Assembly (NCBI GenBank): GCA_050084515.1
Contig: CM114271.1
Span: 9,362,001 to 9,426,000, forward strand
Source: Blasia pusilla
Lineage: Eukaryota > Marchantiophyta > Marchantiopsida > Blasiales
Length of the DNA stretch: 64,000 nt
Direction of reading: 5' to 3'
In this document: piece by piece, positions 29,625 through 41,308 of the stretch
How positions within the stretch are numbered: the stretch's first letter is position 1
Layout: the number at the start of each line of letters is the position of its first letter
The notes under the pieces: generated by a model
Seen by the model: the letters and a program-made list of their open reading frames with translations, nothing else
Databases searched by the model: none
Told to the model about the DNA's origin: nothing
Position numbers and translations under genes: made by a program

Positions 29625-31821
29625 TGTGATACCCACAATTTTGTAATCTTGAAGAATATATCTTTTTATTCAACGAAGACTCTTGTATATTATGATTTTG
29701 ATTATGATTATTTATTATTATGAAGAAGAATAAGTGAATCACCAAGCTCCTAAGACAAGGCAGAGAGATGAAGATCAAGGATTTGCCTTAGAGGAGAATC
29801 AAAAGCTGTAACAAAGTATAAAGGATCAACGTGAAGCTTAGGGAAGCTTAACAAAGTCTAACAAAGCTCAACGAAGCTCTATATACAAAGTACTTCGCTC
29901 TTGACCGAAGCACGAAGCACGAAGCACGAAGAGAATGAAGAACTTCGTCCTCCGGAAATTTAGCGCAGCGAAGCTCAGCATGATTGTGATTCGAACCGAC
30001 ACATAGTTTAAACAATTAGACTAGGAAAGGGCGCAACCCTTTGTATCAAATTGGTAGTTAGAAGAGTTTTGTACCACGGATTCACAGGGATCGTAGGAAA
30101 AGCTAAGAGAACCATAGATCTAGGTAGTTACAGATATTGAAGAGACACCAACTTCATCAAGAACGCTTTGGATCATAGAAATGCTCCTACTCTCGAGAAT
30201 ATTTAAGAAACAGGACATAAGCTATTATTATCATTCGCTCATGAAGTCCTTATGCTGTAGGAATGGTCCGAGCAAGAGAGTTGTACCCTCTCGAGCTTGT
30301 ATATACTTTGAAGTCTTCCAATTCTTGATGGAGTAGTAAAGCATTCATTCATTCATTTTGATGTGCGATGCTTATGTCTGAATATTCTTTTTGGGTCTGC
30401 CGAGTGAAGAGTGAATCAGGCGAACCTGTCGTGCGCCTACTCTCCTTGAACGTTAATCTTGTTTGTTGCGGAAGCGTGCGTTCAGTAGGTCACGCTCTCA
30501 ACGCTGATCTGCATCCAAACACGCACTTCGGTTAGTCGGGTCTTGGATCAATCAGCGGGATTACTTTCCGAGTTCTCGTCTCGGACTCTCTCTTCAAGCT
30601 CAACCTTCCTAGTTTCGCGGTTTCCAACACGGGCAAGTCTCGAAAGACTTGGGACAGACTTTCTGGTCGGTTCAGAACTGAAACGGCGTTTCGCGCCTAG
30701 CGGTTCCAATGTCCGATGAACATCCAATGAGTTCCTCACCAAGACTCGCACAAAGTGAATCTCGGGTTGGAATCCAAGTGTGGCGTACAAAGTCCACTCC
30801 CTTGGATCAGGTTTGGGTTTGGGTTTCGCCAAACTCCCGTTTCATCCCGTGCCTCAAACGCCGTTTGGCGCCCAAAGTGGGGTTTCGTTTCCGAGACATC
30901 TCAGAGAAGGTACTCCCCTTACTAGTACTTCTGGGGATCTCCGGGGCCCCTACATTTAGGGGAAAGACACCGGGCCCCTCCATTGGCCCTCAACCCGATT
31001 GCTCTCTGAATCGTTTTCGGCCAATATCTCAGCCTGTACTCATGCATTTGCTGAGATCTTTGGTGCGTTGGAAGCGTCTTGAGATCAGCTTTCCAACGCG
31101 CCCTTACTTGTCCCAAAGGCATCTCGGAGCTCAACGTTATGGTCCTAAACAAAGTCAGATTCTCCCAAACGCTAGTCATGTTCCAAACTGGTTCTCACCT
31201 CTTTGGCAACCAACCTCCAAGACTCAACTCATCTCAAGTCTCGGCTCGCGTTTGGTCTAGGTTTCCTGGTCGCGACCACTAACGCATGAAACGCACAACT
31301 CTGTTCCACGTTTCGTCTCTTAGACTTTTCCAAGAGACTCTACCAAACGCCTCTCCAAAGCGCAAACCTCGCGGCGTGAGTTCCTTTGAGTTCTGATGTT
31401 TCGCTTGGCGCGTATTTGGTATTGTTTGGTTATGAGGGTCGCGACAGAACCTTTCTCATCAATGGAATAATCAACATAAAGTTGTATGAAATCTGTTTGA
31501 CAGAGAGTAACCTGCCCCGAAGGATTGAGTTCCGAAAGTAGGAGAAGCCAGCTTTATTCTTGAGGTCTCTGTGAGGTTCCGAGATGTCGAGAGAACAAAT
31601 TGCTTGAGCGTACTTTAAACTCCACTCGAGAGAATTGAAGAAGAAAACATAGGTACTAAAAAGGATCGGAAGATGTTACTGGAATATTACATTTGAATGA
31701 CATAATCAATTACACTTTTACAACATAATCATCACTTTATACTCTCTTTTCATCCAACAATGATCCTCTTGGGGATCGAACTCTACAATTGACTGTAAAT
31801 AAGAAACACTTAGACATTACA
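29625..31821 (+). repeat. Tat-like element 5' LTR (with insertion)
   Basis: Runs from TGTGATACCC to CTTAGACATTACA. Minus the inserted solo LTR (30427-31446 plus one 5-bp repeat) it is about 1172 bp. From 29888 onward it matches 42363-43277 almost base for base. Its first 263 bp (29625-29887) have no counterpart before the 3' copy. It contains GAAGCAC-type short repeats (29905-29940). Confidence 0.85.
30427..31446 (-). repeat. Solo LTR, diverged relative of chromovirus LTR
   Basis: 1020 bp, TGTCGTGCGCC...GGTCGCGACA, flanked by GAACC at 30422-30426 and 31447-31451. The corresponding point in the 3' LTR (about 42903) is uninterrupted. It shares the order and phrases of the 1002-bp LTRs (GTTGCGGAAGCGTGCGTTC, ACTAGTACTTCTGGGG) but is clearly diverged, so it belongs to a sister family. 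Confidence 0.9.
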
Positions 31822-31838
31822 TATAGTCAAAGACTTTT

Positions 31839-31856
31839 TGGCGCCGTTGTCGAGGA
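31839..31856 (+). other. Primer binding site, Tat-like element
   Basis: TGGCGCCGTTGTCGAGGA, 17 bp after the LTR end. It resembles the TGGCGCC-type primer site of plant Tat/Athila elements (tRNA-Asp class, from memory of the family). Confidence 0.65.
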
Positions 31857-32600
31857 TCATATCCTTGGTTGAGAAGGGAGAGAAAGACCCATGGGGAAGT
31901 AGAGAACGGAGAAAGAAGCTTGGCTCCTAGACAACCCCACATTCTAGTTCTTACTAAAGACCATCGGCTAGCTCTAGCGACCCCCGTAAGACAATGTATG
32001 CTTGAAGATAACAATACAGTTGTTGCATTGGTGCTAGAGAAGATAGACCAACTAATTATAATGGTCAAAGAACCAGTCGCCGAACGGTGCTTCGCCCATG
32101 GACGATAGTTGTACTTGGTGAAAACCCGGTACTTCTGTCTATGGGAGGAAAACCTGGCAGGAAGCGTAGGAGCACCAAGCACCCTCCTGTAGATGTAAAA
32201 AGAATCAGTAGTTAACCTCCATCCATGGACCCTTACCCTATCGCCACCGTGGGGGTGAACGCAAGTTGCCAAATCCCCCAAGAGACTTATGGAAGGCTCT
32301 CAGCCCTCTTCGCGAGAGCAGCGAGCCGATCGGCGCAGTAAGCAGTAGGAACAACAACCGGCTTGGAGACCGCCTGGTTTGTCTCTGAGTCTTTGTCCTC
32401 GTCCGAAGGCGAAGAGCAAGAAGAAAGAAAGGGACAAATTCTCCATTACGTCCCATGCCAGTTTGCAGTCGGACGAAGAGTCGTCCTGGGACCCCTTTGG
32501 GGAGTCAGGGAGCGAGGATCCAATCAGAGCACCTTGGGCGGCACCTTTACCTCCTCCCTCTTGAGCATCAAGCTCGGGAGCCAGCAGGAGAGCAATTCCC
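31857..32600 (+). other. Leader between primer site and gag
   Basis: About 740 bp of untranslated leader. A frame with SLCPRPKAKSKKKE from 32379 overlaps the region but has no family signature; no gene called. Confidence 0.5.
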
Positions 32601-34328
32601 ATGGCCAACACTAGAAAAACTCTGCTAAGGTACCCCACCTTTGCTGGAGGCCGACGAGACGATGTGGATAACTTTGTTCTTGAATTCACCCATGTCGCAA
32701 AAGCCAACGGGGAAGGGGCAGAGGAGGATTTGTTACGAGTCTTTCCGGGCCTGCTCAAGAAGCGAGCAAGCCAGTGGTACGAAGGTCTCGAAGCAGAAGT
32801 CACGGAAACTTGGAAAAGGGTCTTGGAATCCTTCCTACATGAGTTCCGCGACTTGGAGTTCGAGGACAGGCTTCTTACAAAGCTTCGCGACCTGAAGCGT
32901 GGAAAGAAGGAGACCCTCCGGGAATATACCCAACGGTTCCGGAGCCTTGTGAATAAGCTAGAACACACGACTACCTCCCAATTGGTAGATTGGTTCGTGT
33001 CTGGCTTGACCAAAGAAATGGATCGGTATTTCCGGAGAGGCCAACGGGATTCCCTGGAGGCGGTCATAGCCTCTGCTGAGGCGTACAAAGCCTCAAAAAA
33101 GTCCCGCCGAACACGAAGACGGCGTCACCAACGAAGAGGGGCGTCGCAGACTAGTGCTTCGTCCGAAGACGAAGCGTCCTCCACCGACACGGAATCCTCT
33201 ACAGAGGATTCGTCCGAGTCCTCGGACTCAGAGCTGGAGGTAAAAGCTAAAAGGAAAGGGAAGAGCAGGCGTCATCGCTCCCCCAAGCACCAGACCAAAA
33301 CCCGACCAAGTTCCAATCGTCGTCCTCAGCGGTCGGAAAGTCCAGTAAGAGGGACGCCAAGGAAGGCCGGCAAGTCGGCCATGGAGGAACTCAATAAACA
33401 AATGGTTGAGTTGAAGGTACATCTGACGGCCCAAAAGGACCCCAGAAGACGACCCGGGCTGATGAGGCCCAACATTTGGTGTAGTAGTTGTGGAACCCAG
33501 GGGCATACTATACAAGAATGCCCTACTCAGAGGGATCTGCGGTGGGTCCAGGAAGAGGCCCCTATTGAAGAAGGATGGTATGAACCAGAACAGTGGGAAG
33601 GGTGCTATGCCGTTCAAGCGGTGCCACCCCCAAACCCTGGGAGAAGCTGGATCACATGGTATGTACCTCCGGAATATGGAGAACAGAGACCCCTGAGACA
33701 GATTATGGGTGCGGCGGCCTTCACGCCACCCATCAAAAGAAATTGTTGTTATAACTGCGGCGCAGCAGACCATTGGGCCAATAATTGCCCAAACCCAAAG
33801 CGACCAGTGGGACTCAATCCCTTATGCGGGAACTGCAAGAAGGGCGGGCACACTGCCGTGTAATGCCTGGAGCCCAAGGTCCCGCGTTTGTTGGTCAGAT
33901 ATGTAAATACTCCCACGGCTCAACCAGAGCCCAAGAACGATGTAAATGTACAACTGGTCCGGGTGGAAGAAGTAGTGTCCCCGAGACCAAAGCAAGTCAC
34001 CATCAGTGAGGAAGACTCGACCAAAGGGGCCAACGAGGAATCATCGGACTGGCCCAAAGAATTTCAAGAAACTGTGTTGGCGATCACCACGAGATCGGAG
34101 AGTCAGACCGCAGGGACCCCAAAGGTAAAGAAGGGTGCCGTCTTTCGCCGGGCTAGGGAGCCCAAGAAAAAGCGTGAACACCTTACGTGCCGGAAGGCCA
34201 TCCTCAAAGGCGATGTGGACCCGGCCTTTGACCGAAGTCATCCGAAATACTTCCATCAGGATGTGGAGGACCAGGTCCGTGCTCAAGTTCGGGAGGCCAG
34301 AACCGAGGGGAAACAGACCCCGAGATAA
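32601..34328 (+). pseudogene. Tat-like gag (capsid and nucleocapsid)
   Basis: ATG at 32601, MANTRKTLLRYPTFAGG, then the retrotransposon gag core (KKRASQWYEGLEAEV, FLHEFRDLEFEDRLL, LREYTQRFRSLVNKL), an Arg/Ser-rich stretch, and zinc knuckles CSSCGTQGHTIQEC and CYNCGAADHWANNC. A third knuckle (CGNCKKGGHTAV-C) is split by an in-frame TAA at 33861; the same frame then runs on to 34328, so this is one gene with a single stop. The product would coat element RNA. Otherwise well preserved. Confidence 0.87.
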
Positions 34329-34531
34329 GACAAAGGCCAAACCAATACGACGATACCCAAGCCATGGCGACATCACCACTGGTCCTAGAAGATTACGATT
34401 TATCGAGGACTTGGCGTCAACCCCCGCCAACATAACCTCTTTCTGATTGCTAATGGATAACCCAAGATACGGAAAAATCTTGCAAAGTGGAAAATCAGCC
34501 GCAAAAGACCCATAAAGTCGAAGCATCCGCG

Positions 34532-35060
34532 ATGGTGGATTTGTTCGCATCAAGTAGAAGACTTGGGAGCCCTGAAGTGGAGGTGGAGATTGAGGGCCAT
34601 ACTATTAAGAAGGTCCCCATTGATCCGGAAGCGGAATCAATATTATGATTGAGCAAACAGCTCGGGCCCTAGGGTACACGGTGTACGAGCCCACAGACAA
34701 GTACTTGCGGTTTGCGGATCAATCTCGGAAGAGACCCTCTGACGACTCACGCAAATTCCGACCATGCTCGGGGTGTTGTTTCGTTGGACTACTTAGTCTT
34801 GCGCCCCGACCGCGACGGGCTATCCTTTGCTCATCGGAAGACCCTGGTCGTATGGGCGAGGGTGACTACAGATTGGAAAAGGCGACGTTTCACGTTCAGC
34901 GCCGAATTAGGACTCGAAGCGGCTCATCAAGCTATCGTGGAAATCTCGACCACCCCAAGGAGAGACGCCACCGACTGACGACGGCTATACGTCAGATCAA
35001 GACAACACCACCGCTACTGAGTCCTCGTCCAATGTATATTATTGAGAATGTTATGAAATA
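34532..35060 (+). pseudogene. Tat-like protease region (degenerate)
   Basis: Reads EVEVEIEGHTIKKVPIDPEAES where a retroviral-type aspartic protease would have 'V.I.G..V...D.GA...'; the catalytic DTG/DSG triplet is lost (DPE). Stops and shifts follow, then GVVSLDYLVL and a diverged linker up to the reverse transcriptase. Confidence 0.5.
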
Positions 35061-35144
35061 GACGAGGAGGCAGTACCCTCCAAGCCAAGGTCGACTCGAG
35101 AGGAAGAGAAGCTAGGTCATAGCACCTTCCAGTTTGCAGAAAGC

Positions 35145-37967
35145 ATGGTTCAGGAGCAGGACTACGTCCAGGTCAATATTGCAGATCAAAAGTCTCTACG
35201 CCTTTCGGCGGATTTGTCTCCCACCACACTTATAAAATATAAAAGACTATTGTTTGAGTATTTGGATGTCTTTGCATACTCCATGGATGAAATGACAAGC
35301 ATTCCCGCACAATATGGTGAACACCGAATTGATCTTAAAGAAGGGGCGGTCCCGGTGCGAATGCGACAATATCGACTGAATCCAAAGTACTCATTGTTAG
35401 TCAAGGACGAGATCGATCAGCGTCTCGAGGCAAGAATAATCTATCCGGTGTTAAGCAGCAAGTGGGTGTCGCCCATCGTAATTGTGCCTAAAAAACAAAC
35501 GGGCAAAATCCGAGTGTGCCAGGACTATCGGAAATTGAATGCGGCCACCTTAAAAGACCACCATCCTCTATCTTTCACTGACAGTATTTTGGATAAAGTG
35601 GCCGGGCACGAGCGTTATACTTTCTTGGACGGATATTCGGGGTACAACCAGGTATCCATACGAAAAGGATCGTCCCCTCAACGCGTTCACGACGGATCGG
35701 GAACTTTCGCATATCGCGTAATGCCTTTTGGGTTGTGCAATGCCCCAACTACTTTCCAACGGATGATGATCTCCATCTTCCAGGAGTATCTTCGGAAGTT
35801 CGTGGAAATCTTTTTAGACGATTTTTGTATCTTTAGTACGGAGGCCGAACATCTGGAAAAGTTAGAGTTAACCCTCGCACGCTCTCGCGAAGTGCATTTG
35901 TCCCTTCATCTGGACAAATCATATATCGCTATGAAACAAGGAATTCTGTTGGGACACCAAGTGTCGGCGCAAGGAATTGAGGTCGACAAGGCCAAGGTGG
36001 ATATTATCGTCGCATTGGAACCACCCACTAATCTCCGGGAATTGAGAGGATTCTTGGGACATGTCGGGTACTATTGACGATTTATTAAATATTACGTGGT
36101 AAAAGCGGGCGCTCTTACTGCATTACTTAAGAAGACCACCGAATGGGAGTGGACACCAGCGTGCCAAGTGGCATTCGACACCTTAAAAGACGCATTGCAA
36201 AAGGCTCCAGTACTTCGGTCCCCCGATTGGACCAAACCCTTCCATGTATATGTGGACACATCCTCATTTGCCATTGGAGTAGTGCTCAGCCAATTAGATG
36301 AGCACAAACATGATTTTCCAATTTACTACGCCGGCCGACAACTATCGGCGGCAGAGCAGAAATATACAACCACCGAACGAGAGGCGTTAGGCATGGTCTT
36401 CTCGTGTAAAAAGTTCCGACACTATTTATTAGGGTACGAATTTGTCTTTCATGTGGATCATTTTGCACTCAGACCCTTAATGGTGAAAGCCGACCTATCA
36501 GGACGCATTGCACGGTGGATCTTGTTGCTACAAGAATTCACATTCGATGTTGTGACCCGTGCCGGCAAGGTGCATACCAATGCCAATTTTCTTTCCCGGT
36601 TGAGGATGACAAACGCGGACCTCACCCAATCTGTCGATGATACCTTTCCCGATGAAGATCTGTTCCAGATAACAGAGGAACGGTTGAGCCAGTCGTTTTA
36701 TGAGGATATTTTGCGGTTTCTAATGACTCTACGACTTCCTACCCTGATGACAGCGGAAGAACGCGCAGTTTTTTTATATCGGATAGGCCCTTATGAGATC
36801 TGTCAAGGGGTCTTATTCAAATTAGGTGCTGATGAAGAGCATCGAAGATGCTTGGAAACTGAAGAGGTTCCCCAGGTCATCAAAGCCCTGCATATGGCTG
36901 ATTCCGGTGGACACTATGCGGTAAAAAATACCGTTAAGAAAATTTTGGCTGCACGTTATTGGTGGCCGACTATGTACAAAGACATAGGTAATTTTATTCG
37001 GAGTTGTGATGCTTGCCAAAGGGCAGGTCGACCCACGGCGACTACGCGGTGGCCTTTGGTCCCCATCATGCCCCTAGCTCCTTTTGAAAAATGGGGCATT
37101 GACTTCGTGGGCCCTATCTCCCCAGCCACTCGCCAAACCCGGCGGAAGTATATTCTTATCGCCACGGACTATTGTACTAAGATGGTTGAAGCAGTAGCCA
37201 TGCGGAAAGATGACAGTGAAGCAGTGGCTAAGTTTTTATACGAGATGATTATCACGCGTTATGGCTGTCCGTTGGAACTAGTCAGTGACCAGGGTACGCA
37301 CTTCCTGAACCAAACTATTGAGTCTCTCACTTCCCACTTTCTTATTAAGCATCGGAAAACCACTCCCTACAACCCTAAAGCCAACGGGTTGACGGAAAAA
37401 TCGAACGGCCTCATTTTCCGAATATTGAATCGATTAATGGTAACATATTCCTATGATTGGGACACAAAAATTGCCCCAGCATTATGGGCGTACCGAACAG
37501 CTGAGAAGGTGACGAAAAAATACACCCCGTTCTTCCTGACTTATGGCGTACATCCCTTAACACCTATTCAATGGGCGTTGCCCACTTATCGGGTATTGGA
37601 GGGCACAAGAACGGAAGCTGCGGGCAAAGTTATCGAACACAGGAATGAGACCCTAGTGGAGTTGGAAGAAGCACGCATGCTCGCGTTACGCCAGACAGCC
37701 CAAGTGCAAAAAGAACGTAAGAAACGTTACGATCGACATCTCCGGCCACAATCTATCAATGTTGGCGACTTAGTGCTATTGTATGATAACTGGCGACTAA
37801 AGTTCCCCGGAAAATTAAAATTAAATTAGATGGGACCCTACCAGGTATTGGCCATCTATGATAATGGATCCCTCCAATTAGAAACCTTATAGGGAGAATC
37901 CCTGCCCACGCGAGTCAATGGAATGCATGTGCGCCGGTATTATGAGCCCGAACCTGAGGATAACTGA
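35145..37967 (+). pseudogene. Tat-like pol: reverse transcriptase, RNase H, integrase
   Basis: One frame with three stops (36075, 37827, 37890). Reverse transcriptase: VRMRQYRLNPKY, GKIRVCQDYRKLN, FLDGYSGYNQV, FAYRVMPFGLCNAPTTFQRM and the catalytic IFLDDFCIFS. RNase H: FHVYVDTSSFAIG, TTEREALGM and NANFLSRL. Integrase: zinc domain GGHYAVKN...CDACQRAGRPT, core Asp in GIDFVGPI, Asp in LVSDQGTHF and Glu in GLTEKSNG, then KKRYDRHLRPQSINVGDLVL and the GPYQV block. All catalytic residues are retained. Removal of three point mutations would leave it open, so the insertion looks younger than its chromovirus host. Confidence 0.92.
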
Positions 37968-37998
37968 AACATGAGGAAGGGGGTAGGCGAACGCCCCA

Positions 37999-38185
37999 TG
38001 CTTTGCAAAGTAGCGAAGCACAGAAGTTCAAGACATACCGAGCTTTGCAAAGTCGCGAAGCACAGAAGTTCAAGACATACCGAGCTTCGCAAAGTCGCGA
38101 AGCACAGAAGTTCAAGATATACCGTGCTTCGCGAAGTAGCAAAGCACCGAGGTTCCAGACAGCCCATGCTTCGCAAAGCAGCGAA
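37999..38185 (+). repeat. 42-bp tandem repeat after pol
   Basis: About four and a half copies of a unit with GCAAAGTCGCGAAGCACAG and AAGTTCAAGACATACCGAGC, period 42 bp, so translated frames repeat every 14 residues. It lies between the integrase stop and the first ORF after pol. The GCGAAGCAC phrase resembles the GAAGCAC repeats inside this element's LTRs. Confidence 0.85.
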
Positions 38186-38324
38186 GCACAGGAAGTGAGG
38201 AAGGGGGAGCGTGGCAAAGACGTGAAGCGCCCACCTTCTTGTTACAGCCTCGGCGCCACGACCAAGAACGGACAGGGGGGAGCGGACTATAAGAGCAGTC
38301 CGGCGTAACCAAGCGGGTATTTTC

Positions 38325-39202
38325 ATGGACGGGATCACCACGAAGTTGCGTAGTAGGCCAAAGCGGGGTGTCCATCGAGATCAACCTAGCAACATGCCTC
38401 GCGAAGACTCCACACCCATTTTGCGAAGCGCGGCGATGCCGATGGTCAAGCTGTCACCGGAGCTGATCGAAGCGCTCGAGGAGCGATCGTTGGCAACTTT
38501 CTTTCAAGCCAACTGGACCTTAACATCCGGAGAACTCCTTGGCGAGCTTCGCTCGCGTCTGCCGTCACCAAGTTTCGAAAGAAGGGTCTTCGGTATCGAG
38601 CCCAGCCCCAACACTGGACGGTGGATGACTGGAGAGCAACTTAACTGCTCCCGGCTGCGCCAGAGTACAAGTATGACACGGAGTTGCTAGTAAAACATGA
38701 AGATCTTGTAGCACTCGGTTGTGTCACGACTGAGCGCCTGGGCAGGAACGGCTACAAGGCTACATCACTCTCTCCGCCCGTCTTTGGTCAATTTTGCAAA
38801 CATTTGATGACCCTGTTTTACCCCGCTCGTTCTTACTATCTGACGAACAAGCTCTTGAAGATGTGCTACATCATCTGGAATCAACACCTGGACCCCGAAG
38901 CCCCAGGAGTCAACTTTGCTGCTTTTGTGGACGCGCACGTACGAGGAATGGTGGACTTGCTTCATCCAAGCACGAAGTCCTTCCTATGTCCTTTCTTGAT
39001 CCATCTTTATATTCACAAGCAGGAATTAACCGCAGAGGAGGCGTTAGATTGGTCGCAAGTGACCCCCGTCCGACTACCACGGAAAGGCGCAACTAGTACC
39101 ATGGGTAGCCGCAAAGTCACCCCACCCTCCGAAGCACCTTGTGCGCCCCTTCATGAGTGGCTCCCATGTGTGTTAGATACTTTTGGGACTCTAGTTAGGT
39201 GA
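38325..39202 (+). pseudogene. Tat-like ORF after pol (unknown function)
   Basis: Two overlapping frames (38325-38690 and 38684-39202) that join by one shift: KLSPELIEALEERSLATFFQ, then PPVFGQFCKHLMTLFYPARS, VNFAAFVDAHVRGMVDLL and FLIHLYIHKQELTAEEALDW, ending Ser/Thr/Pro-rich. I do not recognise a domain. Position matches the extra ORF that Tat/Athila elements keep between integrase and 3' LTR. No transmembrane segment or signal peptide is evident, so an envelope is not supported. Confidence 0.55.
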
Positions 39203-39204
39203 GT

Positions 39205-40120
39205 AGAAGGAGCTAGAACAACAATCTGCAATTAAAATGGGATCATTGGTGCCATTCGGACCAAGATAGTGGCGACTCACATATCGAGTTGGGACAGAAA
39301 TTAGCTTGTTTGTCCATGCTTACAACTCGGTGAGAAGAGCACCACAGGAAAAGTCCCTACTTCTTGGTGTATGGGCGAACCCTCTCCCGGTAGTAGAGTT
39401 GGAGTTGAAGACTGATCATACTCTAGAAGGGCACTTCCAACCTGAAGGTGGCAAAGATAGCAGTGGATATGATTGATGCCCTAGAGGAGGAGAGAAAGGC
39501 AAAGATTAGAGAAGACCAAGGCCGTTCAAAGACCAAAGGAAGATGAGGTTTGATAACCGAATACAACATGATCCAGTGAAGGAGGGGGACATGGTCTTTG
39601 ATGTATGATAGTCGACCCCAAAAGTTTCGGAAAGCTACACATTCGATTTGTTTAGGCCTTATCAAGTGAGGAGCAAGAGGGGAAGTAATTATCACGGTGA
39701 GGAGATCAGGTGAGATCAGGTGAGATCGGTGAGAGAGCGGATTGAGGAGATCAGTGAGATCGGTGAGGAGCAAAGCAGGAAGTAATTATCGGTGAGGAGA
39801 TCAGGTGAGGAGCAAAGACGGAAGTAATTATCGCCTAAGGAGATCAGGTGAGATCAGGTGAGGAGCGATTGAGGAGATCGGGAGGAGCAGCGGTGAGGAG
39901 ATCAGTGAGATCAAGTGAGGAGCAACAAGGAAGTAATGATCAGTGAGGAGAAGAGGAAGTAATTAGGTGAGGAGATCGGTGAGGAGCGGTGAGGAGATCA
40001 GGTGAGATCAGGAGAGCACCAAGGGAATCTCGAACCAGCTTGAGAAGAAGCAAGCTTGGGAAATGCTAGTGAGAACAGGTTCAGAAGTAGATGAGGTCGA
40101 AATTTCAGGCAGTAGATGCT
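39205..40120 (+). pseudogene. Second gypsy integrase tail plus GTGAGGAGATCAG repeats
   Basis: 39300-39680 gives FVHAYNSVRRAPQEKS, KMRFDNRIQHDPVKEGDMVF and FRPYQVRSK, the C-terminal end of a different gypsy integrase, with stops. 39680-40030 is low-complexity DNA built of short GGTGAG/GAGATCAG units. It is probably the 3' end of another retrotransposon inserted between the two ORFs after pol. Confidence 0.6.
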
Positions 40121-40124
40121 TAGG

Positions 40125-41275
40125 GGGAGGTAGATTTTTAGGAAGGTAGGAACCCATAATACCAGAGAAGCTCAAGGAAGAAGAGGGCTCTCAACTTCAC
40201 TTATAAATACTCTGGTGGGTTTGCTTGAAGGCGGGCATATACATCTTTGTTGGCTAGTAGACACTCGATCTCTTGAGCCAAGCTAACCAAAGACGATTTT
40301 GTGCTCCTTGGTCTAGGTAGTGTGTAGTGTGCTTGAAGGGGGGGCTGAGACTAAGAAGGTCTCTCATGTACTCTATGATTTTGTGATACACAGGAGGTAG
40401 CCCTGTGAAATGAGTTCACACCATTGCCTTGTATCTGAGTATGTGCATGATTGAGTGATGAGTTGGGGGAGGGCTTGATGAAGGGAGATTCTTGGAGATG
40501 ATTCAACTAATCATTCAAAAGTGCAGGGAGAGGACAAGAGGATCTACCAAGAGAGGGGAGGCAAGCTTGGGTTCCAAGATTGTGCTCCACCAAGGTGTGC
40601 TTGAAAGCTTTCTGTTCGCCCCACCTAAGCTTGGCCTTTGACACCAATCACATGATTACTTGGGTGTGACAACTTGGACTTCGTGTCCGGTAAGTGATAA
40701 GAGTTAGTGAGTGGAGAGAGAGAGAGGGTCATGCTTGAGCTCCCCTCAGAGGTAGAAGACCATGGGCTCACTGTTAAGTCTCCTACTACCGAACAAGAAG
40801 GGAGAAAGCAGATCAGCAAGGTACGAGGAGAAGAAGAAGGTGATTGCACTACCTGATCGGTTAGGAGTCGGGTGTACTTTAGAGGATGCCTTGGTACATT
40901 CAACTAGTCCAAGGCAAAGACATTGGAGGACCTTATCTTTGCCGTGGTCATCCTTGATTTGTGAATTCTAAGTAGAGTGTGCTTGTTGGGTTCCACTGGC
41001 CACTCCACTCAAAGCACTCAAGAGAAAGGAAGGAGTTTTGGTTAGTAGGGTGAGGATAGGATTGTGATACTGAAGTGGAGAGAGTTCCCTGACCTCTTAA
41101 GGTAAAGATTTGGGGTTCTGATGAGTTAAGGAGTATATCTTGCAGATCTGATCTTCTGATCTGGCCCTAAGCTCTTACATGGGACCGAACTGGTGGAACT
41201 AGCAACAGTTTCACCTGGGTTGTGTGCTGGCCATGTATTACCTGGTGAGACACACCTCAGCAACATCCTCATACT
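40125..41275 (+). repeat. Probable LTR of the second gypsy element
   Basis: Follows a purine tract (TTAGGGGGAGG, about 40117-40127), as a 3' LTR follows its polypurine tract, and contains no gene. It ends before the next ORF at 41309. There is no second copy in the window and no clear target duplication, so the boundaries are approximate. Confidence 0.4.
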
Positions 41276-41308
41276 TTGGCTTTGAAGAAAGACGAAGATA
41301 CCAACGAA

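Noticed and set aside
32300-33773. Long minus-strand frames opposite gag (up to 262 codons)
   Set aside because: Antisense shadows of the gag gene, which has clear capsid and zinc-knuckle motifs on the plus strand.
37940-38384. Minus-strand frames with repeats of LCFATLRS-type peptides
   Set aside because: They arise from the 42-bp tandem repeat read in reverse; no independent support.
39680-40030. Regulatory minisatellite GGTGAG/GAGATCAG
   Set aside because: Low-complexity, irregular units at the 3' end of a dead gypsy fragment; no sign of function beyond simple repeat expansion.
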